From assembly GCA_029204225.1 (NCBI GenBank), contig CM055112.1:45877563-45941562 (forward strand): a stretch of 64,000 nucleotides of DNA, read 5' to 3'. This DNA comes from Diphasiastrum complanatum (Eukaryota > Streptophyta > Lycopodiopsida > Lycopodiales > Lycopodiaceae). The translations under genes and the position numbers were made by a program. The notes beneath the pieces were generated by a model that was not told where the DNA came from, ran no database searches, and saw only the letters and a program-made list of their open reading frames with translations. How positions within the stretch are numbered: position 1 is the stretch's first letter; every line of letters begins with the position of its first letter. This document shows, in pieces, positions 43,830-55,553 of this stretch.

Positions 43830-44973
43830 TGTTGGATTATTCTCCTTCCTACTAATCGACTAATCGGTTTCTAATCTTCATCCAACTGTTTATCCAGTTT
43901 TGCAAATTTTCTCGTGTTTTTATACAATCTATAGAATTACAAGTGTTTTTACACAGTATGTAGGATTACACATAGTTTGACAATAGTGTCGGGTTTTCTC
44001 TCTCTACAAAACCCGACAGTGCTACAAAACCCAACAGTGTCACATTTTTTTCCCTGTTAGATGCAGTGTCATTTTTTCGCAAATTTTGCTTGTCAGGAAT
44101 TACATGTAAAAATGCAGTGTCACCTTTTTCGTATTTTTTGCCTATCATGAATTACGTGTAAAAATGTAGTGTCGTCTTTTTCGCATTTTTCAACTGTTGG
44201 CAATTATGAGTAAAAATGCAGTGTCTCATTTTTTGCCTACGACAATTTACGTTCATTTATGTAGAGTGACAATTTACATTCATTTATGCAGACAAACTAT
44301 TTACGGCCAATTGTCGCCGCTTATCAACAAGCAACTATTGAGAAGAATTGGATGAATGCCAACAAACTCCATCCAACTGGCAATTGCATTTGGCAAAATA
44401 ATTACTTAGTATAAATCAGCTGTTCATACAACTCATTATCAGAGAATAAGATTGTGAATTCTGAAGGAGTTGAGTGTTATTACACGATGCTTCCTGTTCT
44501 CTTATCAAGTAGATCGTTCACAGCCAGAAAGTATTGTGGTTAGCTCTCTATCAAGCTTTCAAGCTTGAACTCTCTTGAGCATTCTAGCTCGGTCTTTTAG
44601 AGATTTATTTTAGAGTTGCTATTGCTTTACTGCTTATCAGCAGAGTCGCTTATTTCGGACTTATTCTCAGTTACTCAGAGATAGCTTTAGAGTGCGCGGT
44701 TTCTATCTGCTATTGTTTTGCGCTCATTAGCATATGATCTTGTTTTTCTGAATCAATACTATTTCCTTATTGCGTTCAGTTTGTGTCAGAATGCATGCGT
44801 CTCTGTATTGCTTTTGTAACTGGTAGAAATTGTCTGAGAATTCAATACTTTATGTTTGGCTACGTAATCACTTAGTATCTAGCGAAAGTTAGTTGCTAAA
44901 GATTGGACGTGATTCCCATCACTACTGCTTTGTTCAATTTTTGATAGGCGTAGTCATGCATTGGAAGTAGGAA
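43830..44973 (+). repeat. 3' LTR of outer Copia
   Basis: About 1.14 kb starting TGTTGGATTATTCTCC, matching the 5' LTR through ATTGGAAGTAGGAA. Past that point the two sequences separate. Confidence 0.88.
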
Positions 44974-44999
44974 CTTTCCACTATTCCATTACTCACCTA

Positions 45000-45628
45000 T
45001 TTCCGATATTATAGATATATCAAAGGTGGAAGCATGGAGGAAACCATGTATTATGATTTTATGTACTTCTTCATGTTGTATTAACGAGATATGTAAAACC
45101 GTTGTAAGAAATAGTGAAGCATCCAATATGGACATTATTCTCTATATCAATTATGAAGTCTTTCCATTTCATATTTATAGATGCTTAGAGTAAAGATACA
45201 TTCTTAATATGGAGTTAATTCTTAAGATAGATCAAAGTAAGGACATGAAAATAGCAAGTACAGTTGAAGAGGGAGTGTGAAAAACTGTCAACTTAAACTT
45301 GAGTAGTTTTGGTCATTTTAGCCATTTTAGAGGCCAAACTTGTATATATGGTTCACATGGTTTGTTCACAGAGGTGAAATCAGAGTACATGACATATTGG
45401 TGATTCCATAAAAGATTTCTTGCTATAATACACATGTTTACTGAGGTTTAGATTAGATCTAAACATGTGTTGAATACGTTTTATTTCTATTTCATTTTGA
45501 TAGGTGATTTTGATCAAACTAGTGAGCTAGTGTAGAAATAGCCTGACATCAAAGGAAGTGATTGTTGATGCAACTATACTTGGCCTAGATCCACATTTAG
45601 GATCATATTTGGATCTTAAATTTTCACA
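45000..45628 (+). mobile_element. 3' end of another LTR element with LTR at 45276-45628
   Basis: A polypurine tract (GAAGAGGGAG) precedes TGTGAAAAACTGTCAAC at 45276; the LTR ends GGATCTTAAATTTTCACA at 45628 (353 bp). Its ends match the solo LTR at 36973-37619, though the length is shorter, so it has an internal deletion or is a variant. The sequence before it has no clear coding frame. Confidence 0.6.
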
Positions 45629-47912
45629 CTTTTTACAAAACACATGTGACTTTTTGTGATCCTCCTTTAAAAAAGAGTTCGATGGACTAATTCTGACAAG
45701 AAATATGCACATTCAATCGATGTGTTATAGTATTTCCGTAAGGGTGGCATTGGAAGATATGTTGTGTGAAGGTAAATGTGTCCAAAATAAAAATGATAAT
45801 TTTTACCTGGACAAGTGGATACGACTAATTTGGTCGAGAAGACCAAACATCACCTAAAATATAGTGTCCTTGAATGAAAGATAAATCATCAAGCTACAAA
45901 TCTCATCAACTTTTTAATTGGGTCATCTGTGATAGGTACACACAATGGAGAAGCACTATTGGAGCATTATAAACTACAAGAAGTAACTTGCAAGTGGAAT
46001 CACCACACCCACCTTGAGTGAATTGGTTTCTTAGCCTTTCACCATATCTAATAAATGTGATGCTTATTACAAATGTTATGTGTGAATTGTCACTCTAAAC
46101 ACCTCTCAACGAAAATTCTATCAAACTCTCAAAAGTTACAAGTTTTAGGATGAATCTAAACCCTCAAGCAATATGATCATTAAAAAAGGATTTGATATTG
46201 TTGTCAAGGATGTGTTCATACATAAAGATCTCAAAACAGTTGCCTTTCTTTTGAAGAGGGTTGATTTTCACTATTAGAGATATATAATCTACTACTATAT
46301 CATAGAAATATAGATTGGTCCAAATATATATGGTAGTTGATTTGGAGTGAGCCATTGCCAAAGCCACTGTGTTCTGACACCCATTATTTTTCTCTTGGTC
46401 AACATTGCTCGTGTTTTATAGTTAGATTTTGATAGGCAAAGGGCCTGTTTTTCAATGGACTAATCCACTTCAAACAAAAAACTTGCTAACTAAAACCACT
46501 CTTAGGCCTAGTAAAAAATGAGCTTAGTACACCACGTGGTGCATCCAACATAGATTCATGTACTGGCCACATGCACTTTAATTAAAGGCTAACATTCGTG
46601 TTTTCGAAATGCATACCTTTTTATTCAATTCCCTTTTCTCTCTTATCTTCCTAGGTTATGTTTTGAATACGCTAATTGAGTAACATGTGAGACCCTAGAG
46701 CAAATTGATCATGTGGCCAACATCATTCTATGGAGCTGATAGCATTAATAACTCTTCTTATCCAACTAAGTAAAAAAACTCTTATCCTCTCAACCTCCTT
46801 GTGTAGCTATATCCATTGGCCCACTATTCAAAAGTTCATAAGATGTGTCATCATGTGGGGCTAGAGTGCACTGGAGATGCACATGTAGTGAACTCCTTAA
46901 GTATATGTGAGAGAGAGAGAGATAGATAGATAGATATATATATAATATATATATATATATAGATAGATAGATAGATGAGAGAGAGAGAGAAAAAGAGAGA
47001 GAGAGAGGGAGGGGGTGGGCCTTTTCCTTGATGCACGTTTGTCAATATGTGATGTTGACTGACTGACTCTCTACCTCCATCTTTATCCAATAATAATAAT
47101 AGAAATGAAGAAGAGGTATGGAGTGAGATGAGAATTTCAATGGAGTATGGATCATTTTTTCTTTACCATTTGAAGTTTGTGCCTTAATTATTACATACAT
47201 GCATACATGTAACAATACCCAAATGATGAAAGTAAAAATACCCAAATGATGAAAGTGCGAGTAGATTACGGTTCCTGTTGCATCTCCTGCTGGTACCTCG
47301 TCCTTGTGTTGTTGCCCTTTTCCTTTCCATCATTGATTGAGAAATTGCTTTCTTTTTTTTGGGTTAGTGCGTAAGGTGAAGCGTCCAGCAAGATCCCAGC
47401 AAGATCCCGGAGATCTATTGTATGCCTAAATCTATGCCAGGATACGTCCGTTTTGTGTACCGCTGATTTTGCTTTTTTCTTGTGCTGCTTCTGATTGCAT
47501 TGCATTGCATTGCATAGCATAGTTAGCAATAGCAGAGTATCACAGCCTCCACCATCAACAAAAATCGTTCCTGTTGAAAGTGACAAAAGAAGATCGTGCT
47601 TATAGTTTTTGGTCTCAGCAACAGCAAAGCGTTCAGCAGTTTGTGCATGAGGAATAGCAGATAAATTGCTCAACAGCAAACGAAGGATCTATCTGTTTTA
47701 TGCGATTTTGCAGTCTCACATTGTGCTTAGGAGCTCTGGAATTCGATGCAGAGTTGAATTGCATGTGGGTCTTTCGTCTTCATCTGCTACAGAAGGATAG
47801 ATCTGTTGCACAAGAAGATGGACGTCGTGGAAGATCGTAGCTGAGAGGAAGCCGTAAGCACAGATCGCAGAAGGCGAGGCGTGAGAAACAAGATTTTTGG
47901 AAGATCGGAAGT
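45629..47912. other. Intergenic DNA, decayed repeats and a GA/TA/GATA microsatellite
   Basis: No gene is supported. A mixed (GA)n-(GATA)n-(TA)n-(GATA)n-(GA)n run at about 46908-47010 is roughly mirror-symmetric. 47270-47900 is less AT-rich and might be the 5' flank of the ORF at 47913, including a TTGCATTGCATTGCATTGCA repeat near 47495. Confidence 0.45.
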
Positions 47913-48242
47913 ATGCAGCTAGCAGTGGCGCAGTATAGCAGCTACCAACGGTGGGGATCGCTTCAGACATGCAATCCAAACAAGAATCTTACGCAGCACT
48001 ATTCTCAGGCAGAGCTTGTTGGCTTTAAATCGCTTGTCAACTGCAAACGGTCACAAGTTACTGCTTTCTGTGGAAATGGAGCGAGTTTAGGCAGAAAGTT
48101 GTCATTTTTGGGCCTCCTTTCTTCAAAGTTGAAAAGCATGGACATCGAGATGGACAGAATAGGCTCAAGCATTGCAAGACAGTATCAGGTCAAGCGTGCT
48201 CCTGCATCAACTCGAGCACAGGCCACTGGTCTTTCTTTCTAA
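47913..48242 (+). CDS. Candidate exon with plastid-transit-like N-terminus
   Basis: ATG at 47913 opens a 109-codon frame, MQLAVAQYSSYQRWGSLQTC... to RAPASTRAQATGLSF. The first 60 residues are rich in Ser, Gln, Asn, Lys and Arg with a single acidic residue, and a later SFLGLLSSKLKSM segment and a VKRAPASTRAQA stretch recall plastid transit peptides. It is not inside a recognised retroelement. It could be a first exon (a GTCAAG after TATCAG at about 48187 is a possible donor) or a short gene. No downstream exon could be proved. Function unknown. Confidence 0.35.
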   Translation: MQLAVAQYSSYQRWGSLQTCNPNKNLTQHYSQAELVGFKSLVNCKRSQVTAFCGNGASLGRKLSFLGLLSSKLKSMDIEMDRIGSSIARQYQVKRAPASTRAQATGLSF

Positions 48243-49893
48243 CAACCTCTGTTGACGATTTTATTCTCAAATTAAAGATTTATTTTCTTGCTCCTAACTT
48301 AACTAAGGAGATTTACCATCAACTTCACATTTTTCTTGGTAGTAATCTCAGTGACTTGAACTTGATTTCCACAGCATTATTATTTTACCTCATTCCGAAT
48401 CAGATTTCATTCCTTTATTGTTGTAAAGGCTCCTCACCTTATGATTTATCAAACAAAATAAAATCAGGGGTTCTTACCAGCCACTAAAAACAAAATTTCT
48501 CAAGATCTTAACTGATTGCCCATATATGCAAATAGGATCAATTTTTGTTAGCAGGCTTGCGCCCTTCAACATTTTTGGGCTAGTTTTTAAGGCCCGCCTT
48601 ATGCTTTCTAGACGCCATTAAGGTAAAGACCAGAAAAACTTCCTACATAGAAAGAGCGGATCGTGGAAAACACTTTAAAATCTTACATGTGTCCGATATC
48701 TTTTCTAGATGATAGCGAATACCAAATTGCTGTATAACCAAGTGTAGATACTGTGCACTGTGCATTCTCTAGATTTTTTGGTTCTTGATCCCTAACAGCG
48801 TTCAGGCTAGTTTTCACATAGCTTTCTTAGAAAACTCGCTTTATCTCCAAATTGTCATTCATTTTGTAGATCGGTGGCTTTTGCTGTCAATAGGTTCAGC
48901 AACGTTTGTATGCAACGGTACTTGCTAAAAAATGTTCTCAAAAGTCTCTACCAGTTCTCATTAAAGATCACAATGGCAATAAACAACAAAAGTGGCAATC
49001 ACGGATCACTTCATTTTGCGATCCATTAAATGATACGGTCCAATCAAGGTTGCAGTGTGCACGAAGTATTGTAAGACTAGCTAAGTTAACCTTCAAGATA
49101 ATGAGTTGCAGGCAAGACATAAGCTGCAGGAACGTGGACTGTGCCTGTTCAAACTTCAAAGAACTGAATTGTGCTTAAAAAATAGACATAGCTAAGCCGT
49201 TAACTGGGTGTGAAATTGTAGGATCCATAATGGGAGGATCTTATCGCATTACCACTTAGTTATTCATCCTTGATCATCTTCCAAGCCCACTTATACTCAA
49301 GTTTGAATGCGTTTACTACTTATGATTCAAATCTTATACTAGCTTCGATTGTTCAATCTGAAAAATATTCCTCTAAGATGAAGCATTTGCTGTATGCTGA
49401 GAGAGGTGAAGTGAAAGCTTATGCCTCCCTTAGGTGAGGCCTTCAGCCCTTGAAGATTCTTTATGCTGTATTATCAGATATAGGCATGTAGCGATCAGCC
49501 CCTAGAATAGCCAGATTCTCATAGGTTTTTTGTTCATGCATAAATCGCTTAGAAGGATTGCTGACATTTTTTGGCCTTAGTTCTGGGAGCCAGAGCTTTT
49601 GGGTCTAGATGGGTTGGGGGATACGCTGAGTTGGCTAGTTAAGTAATTTGATGGATGACTACGCTAGTTATCTCTTAAGTTGGCATTTGTTCAAGAACGT
49701 AGTGGTTGGATAAGTAAGCAAATTGATAAATGCTAGAACTTACTGTATGTTTGGTGACCTTGATGTGTCGGTACATCATTTGATATGAAATTTAATTAGC
49801 TGGTCAGTGACGTTAGACTCATGCAACGACCATTAAAGCAAGAGAGGTTGGAAAAGGATGCTAGTTGGCCAATGTGTTGCCTATGACAGTATA
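48243..49893. other. No supported gene
   Basis: An open frame at 48906-49178 (LAKKCSQKSLPVLIKDHNGNKQQ...) is Cys/Lys-rich and could be a downstream exon of the 47913 ORF, but there is no family motif and the splice sites are weak. The rest is AT-rich non-coding DNA. Confidence 0.35.
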
Positions 49894-50055
49894 AGCATTG
49901 GGGCTACTTTTCTTGATCTTTAAATGCAGCTGTTCCAACTATTAGATAAAAAAGGCACAATGCAAGAACATCAAGCATCGGGGCTACTTTTCTTGATCTT
50001 TAAATGTAGCTGTTCCAACTATCAGATTAAAAAGGCACAATGCAAGAACATCAAG
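49894..50055 (+). repeat. 80-bp tandem duplication
   Basis: Two adjacent units of 80 bases, each with GGGGCTACTTTTCTTGATC and GGCACAATGCAAGAACATCA, differ at about four sites. This is a recent local duplication. Confidence 0.95.
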
Positions 50056-50609
50056 AAAGGACCATCTGCCCCACGTCTGCACATCTTCTTATAACTGTTA
50101 AGTGACCCTTACTAGCTATGTGGCCTAAAAGTCTCATTCCAATGGGCTTGGTTGCATTGCCAAAACACCAGCAAACCTGCTCACTGTTCTAACCAAATTA
50201 TGCAACAGCATTAGCTCATGCCATTAGATTTCCACCCATGACAAATCTATTAAGGTTAATGCCATGCTCAACAAATTGGCCAACATATTTCTGATTAACC
50301 AATATTGCAAATTAATGATTTCACTTTGCACCAAATCCTTAATGAAATGGCAATGTAGAATGACGTGTTTACTTTTTTTTTGCAAAATTCTTTATTCATG
50401 AAAAGAAAGAGAAAGCCCTTATTGTCAGTGTAATTCTAAGCCCTCAAATCGGTGCATGTCATTGCACAGTTTTTTGATCCATTCATTTTCCTTGGTAGCT
50501 TGGCTCATGCCAATAAGTTTGCCATTCAATTAAGCTGTCTTGTCGTGTTGTAGCCCATGCGAGCAATATTCGAATTGACCCAATTCTTGCTACAAGTGCC
50601 AATGTATCC
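50056..50609. other. No supported gene
   Basis: AT-rich DNA next to a Gypsy gag remnant; nothing recognisable. Confidence 0.4.
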
Positions 50610-50900
50610 TCAAAATCTATGTTCCCAACTTTTCAGAGCCCTTTGCCACCAGCCTTGCTTCGTGTCTCTCCATCTTCCCTCGTGTCTCTTGTGCAACTTC
50701 TCGACAAAATGTAACACTCGTAGAAACATCGGTACCTCCTCAAGTAGTGGCATCAAGGCCTCTCCGTATTTGTCCACGTATGCTTGTATGGATATGTTAC
50801 CTTGCTTGAAACTGGTCCATGCTTGCATGGCCTAGTTCTTTCCATTTAGTGGAAATCAATTTTCCCTGAAAATTCACTTAAAAGCCTCCCAAGTGACTGG
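50610..50900 (-). pseudogene. Gypsy gag remnant
   Basis: The minus strand reads AMQAWTSFKQGNISIQAYVDKYGEALMPLLEEVP and LHFVEKLHKRHEGR, the conserved centre of plant Gypsy gag (the Q-x-Y-x-x-K-F-type segment and the F-x-x-G-L equivalent). Upstream residues (FRENWF-like) follow after stops. It is a short, isolated fragment. Confidence 0.65.
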
Positions 50901-51536
50901 AACTAGATTGTTTTTTTGGACCTTCCACCATAACCTCTGTGCTGTCTTCGAAGGCGATAAGTAGCCTCAACAATCTTCTGATTGTCGTCTTTGGTTTTGT
51001 ACATTTAGAAAGCTTTCTCCTATTTATGGAGCTAGTTTTCAACATCTATTTTCCAGATCTGAACACTTAAACTCTTAAAAAACCCTAATTTAATTCACTC
51101 TGTTCCTTCTAACCTACAATGATCTGATCTTCCTTACACTTTGATTTTAAATGTCAGGCTTTCTATTTGTACAAATGTCAGATTTGTACTTACAAATCTA
51201 CCAACAACTACATGAATACAAAGTAAAAAACCTTTATTGATTCCCTTCAAACAACACATATGATGCCCATACGACATTCTCATATCCCAATGCTTAAGCA
51301 CCCCCATGCACAACCTACACTTACCACTTGGCAATACCCTAACACATAGGCAAGCAAGTAGGATCATTTGACATGTGTCACTCACACAATGCACCAAGTG
51401 TCCCAATAAGCATATGACACATGTCTTGTTGACCGGTCAACTACTTTTTTCGGGAGTTAGTACAATCGGTCCAGATAAAAGACCACCTAGTAGCCCATGC
51501 CAAAGCTAACCACGGCTCTTGAGGTTCAGTACCTTC
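50901..51536. other. No supported gene
   Basis: Non-coding DNA between the gag remnant and the Copia LTR ending at 51537. Confidence 0.4.
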
Positions 51537-52450
51537 TGTTGTAGAATGATGATGCTAAGAATAGTTTAAAACAATGAGCCCAAGGACCCTAGTAATGTTG
51601 ATTTCAAGGACTACTTGAGCCTAACACAACTCGGAATGAAACATGCAATATGAAATCTTGACATGCAATTGTGATGCAAGTAGAAATGAAAAAAAAACAG
51701 CAAGTAATGGATCCCAAATTTTGATCCTAGTTCAAGTCTATGTGAACTCTACTCTATGCTAAATCAATGAATCAAAATGAAAATGAATTCTACTTGCTGG
51801 CCACTCCAATCAGCAGGACCAGATCTGGAAAAGCAGATCCTAATCATCCTCTAATAATCACTATCAGTGATGGCACCCTTCTAGTAGAAAACAAATGCTT
51901 TTGATTTCATCAATTTCTCAAAAGTATCTACAAGCAATTTGCACTTGATTCCACCAGAATTGGATGAGTAATGATGGAGATCCGCCAGAAATCAGATCTG
52001 TCCCTACAGCGAGTTCCTACACAAGGAAAATGAAGAATGGAGCAAGAAAACACAAAGGACAATGAAGTTGGCAGAAAGTTCCAAATCCCTCTCTCACCAT
52101 ATTTGGAAGGTGATTGCCTCTATTAAATAGACTTTATGAATGTACAATGGTTTGGCATGCAAATGCCAAGTGTCTAATTCCTATGCATGCATTTGCATGC
52201 CACTTGCATGTCACATGCATGCCACATCTACTGTTAGTAGGTGGAAATCTAACTAGTACTCCCCCATGCACATGTGCATGGGGGTCTACCAAACTCAAGT
52301 GGAGACATAGGCATCATCATGCAAGAAGGCCTTCATCACGAGTTTGGGACTTAAAAAAATTCGCCTAAGTATTTGGGCCTTAAAAACTTGGACCCAATTG
52401 TTGTTCATGTGACATGTACTATTCATTTGACTAGGTTTATAAGCTCAACA
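51537..52450 (-). repeat. 3' LTR of minus-strand Copia
   Basis: A polypurine tract (TTTAAGAGGGAG) is followed on the minus strand by TGTTGAGCTTATAAACC at 52450. The proposed end, ...TTCTACAACA at 51537, gives a TGTTG/CAACA inverted terminus and a 914-bp LTR. The second LTR is not in the window. Confidence 0.65.
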
Positions 52451-53575
52451 ACTCCCTCTTAAACATGTTAAATGAATAACTCCTAATGCCTCCCGATGCT
52501 TTTCAAATAAGCTCTTATCCAAGGGTTTTTTGAAGATGTCGGCTACCATGTCTTCAATTGGCACATACTCCACTTCGATGATTTGTTTTTCCACCAAATC
52601 TCTAATGTGATGATATCTCATAGCTATGTGCTTAGTTCTTGGATGAAATACAGAATCCTTGCTTAGTAAGATAGCCAAAGTGTTATCCATGAGAAGTAAG
52701 TAAGGATTTTCTTGAAAAACTCCAAGCTGATGCTCCAATTGCATCGGCCCAATATCTTTTGGAAAGATGTGCATGTGCAATCATGCACTTGGCTGCCTCC
52801 ACCTTGTCCTATTTCTTCTTTCGGCTACTCCATTGTGTTGGGAGTATAGGCTGTAGTAACCTGATGTGTAATGCCCTTTTGTTTGCAATAGTCTAGAAAC
52901 TCATTAGAAATGTACTCTCCTGCTCCATCACTAGTCCTTTTTGCAAAAGCTTGATATTCCTTGCACATTTCAAATGCCATAGATCTTTGTTTTATGAAAT
53001 ATACAGTACACATCGTTGTATAATCATCTATGAATGTAATGAAGTATTGAGCATCATCCAATGAAGGAACATTCATAGGACCACAAATTTCTGTATGAAC
53101 CATTTCCAAAGGCTTCTTAGCTCGGAAAGCTTCTTTATTAAAGGGAAATCTGTGCATTTTCCCTTTGTAACAAGCATCACATTGGAGATTAGAGATACCT
53201 TCTTGAGTCTTACATCCAACAAATTGACCTGCTGAGCTTCTTTCACGAAGAGATTTTAAAGACACATGACATAATCTGCTATGCCATAAAACATCTAAGT
53301 CTGATACTGCATGCAATTCGTCTTTGTTCGATAAAACCTCTAAGTAATAAAGATTTTTTTTTCTTTTTGGATGAGTTACAACAACCTCTGTTGTTATGTC
53401 TAATACACGACATACATCCGACACTTTTAGTCCTGCATCAATTACTTTTGCTATAGAGATGAGGTCTTTCATCAAAGAAGGAACATAGAGAGCTCCATTA
53501 AGAACTATCATTCCCTTGAAGGTCCTTAGTCTTAGATCTCCTAGGAAAACTGATTTTCTATGAATCTGATCGTTG
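52451..53575 (-). pseudogene. Copia pol fragment with INT-to-RNase H deletion
   Basis: From 53575 down, the frame reads the post-protease region (NGALYVPSLMKDLIS), pre-integrase (LWHSRLCHVS, CDACYKGK), and integrase (EICGPMNVPS, FIDDYT, EYISNEF, TAYTPNTME). Near 52800 it jumps directly to the end of RNase H (LLMDNTLAILLSKDSVFHPRTKHIAMRYHHI, VADIFKKPL). INT C-terminus, all of RT and most of RNase H are deleted. The 5' part with gag and LTR is also missing. Confidence 0.87.
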
Positions 53576-54839
53576 CTTTAGTATGGTTTTTATAGCCTAA
53601 CAACTAATCTTTCACTGAATGATAAGTTGTTTGGGTTAATAGTGATCATATATTGGACTCTAAGTCAAATCATGATTTTCCTAGTCGGTGTGGGAGGTAT
53701 TGCTTCAAGTGCGTTATTGTATCAATATGATGCTCCTAGTTATTGGAATAGAATTTCAAATCTAAACTTGGGGTTTGGAAATTGAAACTTATATTGGGCT
53801 CTGAATCAAATCATGATTTGCCTGGTCAATGTTGGTTGCAATGTTCAAGTGAGTTATTGTATCAATATGATGCTCCTAGTTATTAGAATATATTTTCAAA
53901 TCTAAAAGGTGCCTAAGAATTTAGACTTCAGATCAAGTAGTTAGAAATAGATTTTGCACCTAGAAGTCTTGATCAAATTGTTTAGGTCTCATTGAATAGA
54001 TTTTGTGTGATAGAGATTAGTCAGTTCATACCAACTAAAAAGGATGTATTTGTCCTTAATGCTTTCTCTTGCTGTAAGAATTTTTTTTTTTTGAAGTCAT
54101 TCTTTTCAAGGTCATGTATGCATTAATAAATTTGTTTTGGACTGTGTTAAATTTCAAAATTTTTGGAAATTGTTATGTGAATTACTAGATTATGTGTAAT
54201 AGATAATGTAGACTTTATGAAATGAAATGGTTTTTCCAAAATATTTCCTGAATCATTGGTTATCATCTGTAAGGATTGACAATCCTGTGTTACATCTATG
54301 CCTGGTTAATTAATTCACCGTGGACCAATGTTTCTAGTTAAACAAGAGGTAATCGACATATAGATAAATATATTGGGAAAGAATACATCAGATTATGTAG
54401 GTTTTTACATAACACACTCACTCATCTAGGAAAAATGCTGGATTTTAAGAATATTTTGCAAACCGGATTCTGAACAGAAATATGAGTTATCCAAGTTCTG
54501 CATCCATCAGGTAATCAAAGACAAAAGGCATACTAAAAAGGTATTGGTAACTATCTTCACATACAAAAAGTTACTATCTAGAATTGAATCTAGATACCCA
54601 AAGTTCTGCTGAATTCCAAATAATTTCAGTTATCATTCTTGGAATCATTAGGATTTGCTATCCCATTGACTTCTCTGGGATACAATTACTAAAGAACTGA
54701 ATCTATTCCTCCTTTGAGAAATACGCTAAACCAAGAATACTGTATATCCTATGCACATAATTTACACTGATGACTTACAAATCATGTGTCTTACAAGCAA
54801 TATAATTCAAAATAAGTAGTTTTTGGTGAATGTTCAACG
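53576..54839. other. Non-coding DNA with a 140-bp tandem duplication
   Basis: 53652-53782 and 53789-53903 are diverged copies (ATATTGGACTCTAAGTCAAA / ATATTGGGCTCTGAATCAAA, then both GTATCAATATGATGCTCCTA). No gene found. Confidence 0.6.
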
Positions 54840-55553
54840 CATAGATGCACTGCGTTTCTGAAATGCGTTTCAGAAACGCGGCTCAGAAATGCGTTTCTGA
54901 AAAATACAAAAAAATTCCAGAAACGTCTTTTTCATATATATATTTTTTGGTTTTTTTATGGGCAATATGGATATCAGATGAAAGCTCTAATTAAGAGCAT
55001 AATTACTGTGTAGTTTGTCGACTGTTTTGGGTGCAGGATGGTCCAGTTCAGGTGCATTAATCCATGTTCGGTTCTGTCAAGGATTAAAATTTAAAACTAA
55101 CCTCTAGCCTGTTCATTACGATCACAGACGGTCCTAGTAAGTGTGTTTTCACTCAGGGAGTTGGAAGGCCAAATCATAAAGAGGCCAGCCCCCGGACCCT
55201 GCCGTTGGGGGGCGTTGCCTCCCAAACCCCCCACCGGGGGGCTACTGCCCCCCGGACCCCTTGTTTCTCGGGGGGCTACTGCCCCCAGAACCCCCCGTTT
55301 CTCGGGGGGCTACCGCCCCCTGAACCCCCTGAGCATTTATTGAAAACCAGAGCAAATAACAACCAAGTGGCTATTGAAAATAAGATCTGTCTGTGCCGCA
55401 TCTACTACACTTTTGAGAGGCAAAATGCTGGTTCATTTGACCATTGATCCCCAAAAAAAATATTAGCCATAAGCTATTTTTGAATTTTTTTTTTTAGTAC
55501 GATTCTAGGAGGAGAAACGCGTGCCCTCAGAAACGCGTTTCTGTGCATCTATG
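54840..55553. mobile_element. 714-bp hAT-like non-autonomous DNA transposon
   Basis: An exact 8-bp duplication GTTCAACG flanks the element (54832-54839 and 55554-55561). The ends are inverted: CATAGATGCAC at the left and GTGCATCTATG at the right, both followed inward by AAACGCGTTTCTGA-like blocks that recur in either direction and resemble subterminal transposase sites. An 8-bp duplication and short terminal repeats point to the hAT superfamily (family knowledge). There is no transposase ORF, so it moves only with help from a full copy elsewhere. Confidence 0.85.
55185..55333 (+). repeat. GC-rich hairpin array inside the hAT-like element
   Basis: Three to four units of about 37 bases, each with a self-complementary GGGGGGCTACTGCCCCC and then GAACCCCCCGTTTCTC. 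Each unit can form a short hairpin. The open frame across it is a product of base composition, not a gene. Confidence 0.85.

Larger units (their letters stand above)
30300..44973 (+). mobile_element. Outer Copia element with both LTRs (contains nested Gypsy)
   Basis: LTRs at 30300-31388 and 43830-44973 start with the same TGTTGGATTATTCTCC and are about 88-90% alike by eye. The primer site follows the 5' LTR and a polypurine tract (AAAGGGGAG) precedes the 3' LTR. Without the nested 9.2-kb Gypsy the element is about 5.4 kb. Gag, pre-integrase, integrase, a truncated RT and RNase H are present in order but broken. No target duplication could be matched at the ends. Confidence 0.9.

Noticed and set aside
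46851-47090. Open frame over the GA/TA/GATA run
   Set aside because: Low-complexity translation of a microsatellite.
55143-55447. Gly/Pro-rich ORFs in the GC-rich array
   Set aside because: They arise from tandem GGGGGGCTACTGCCCCC units and are open by composition.
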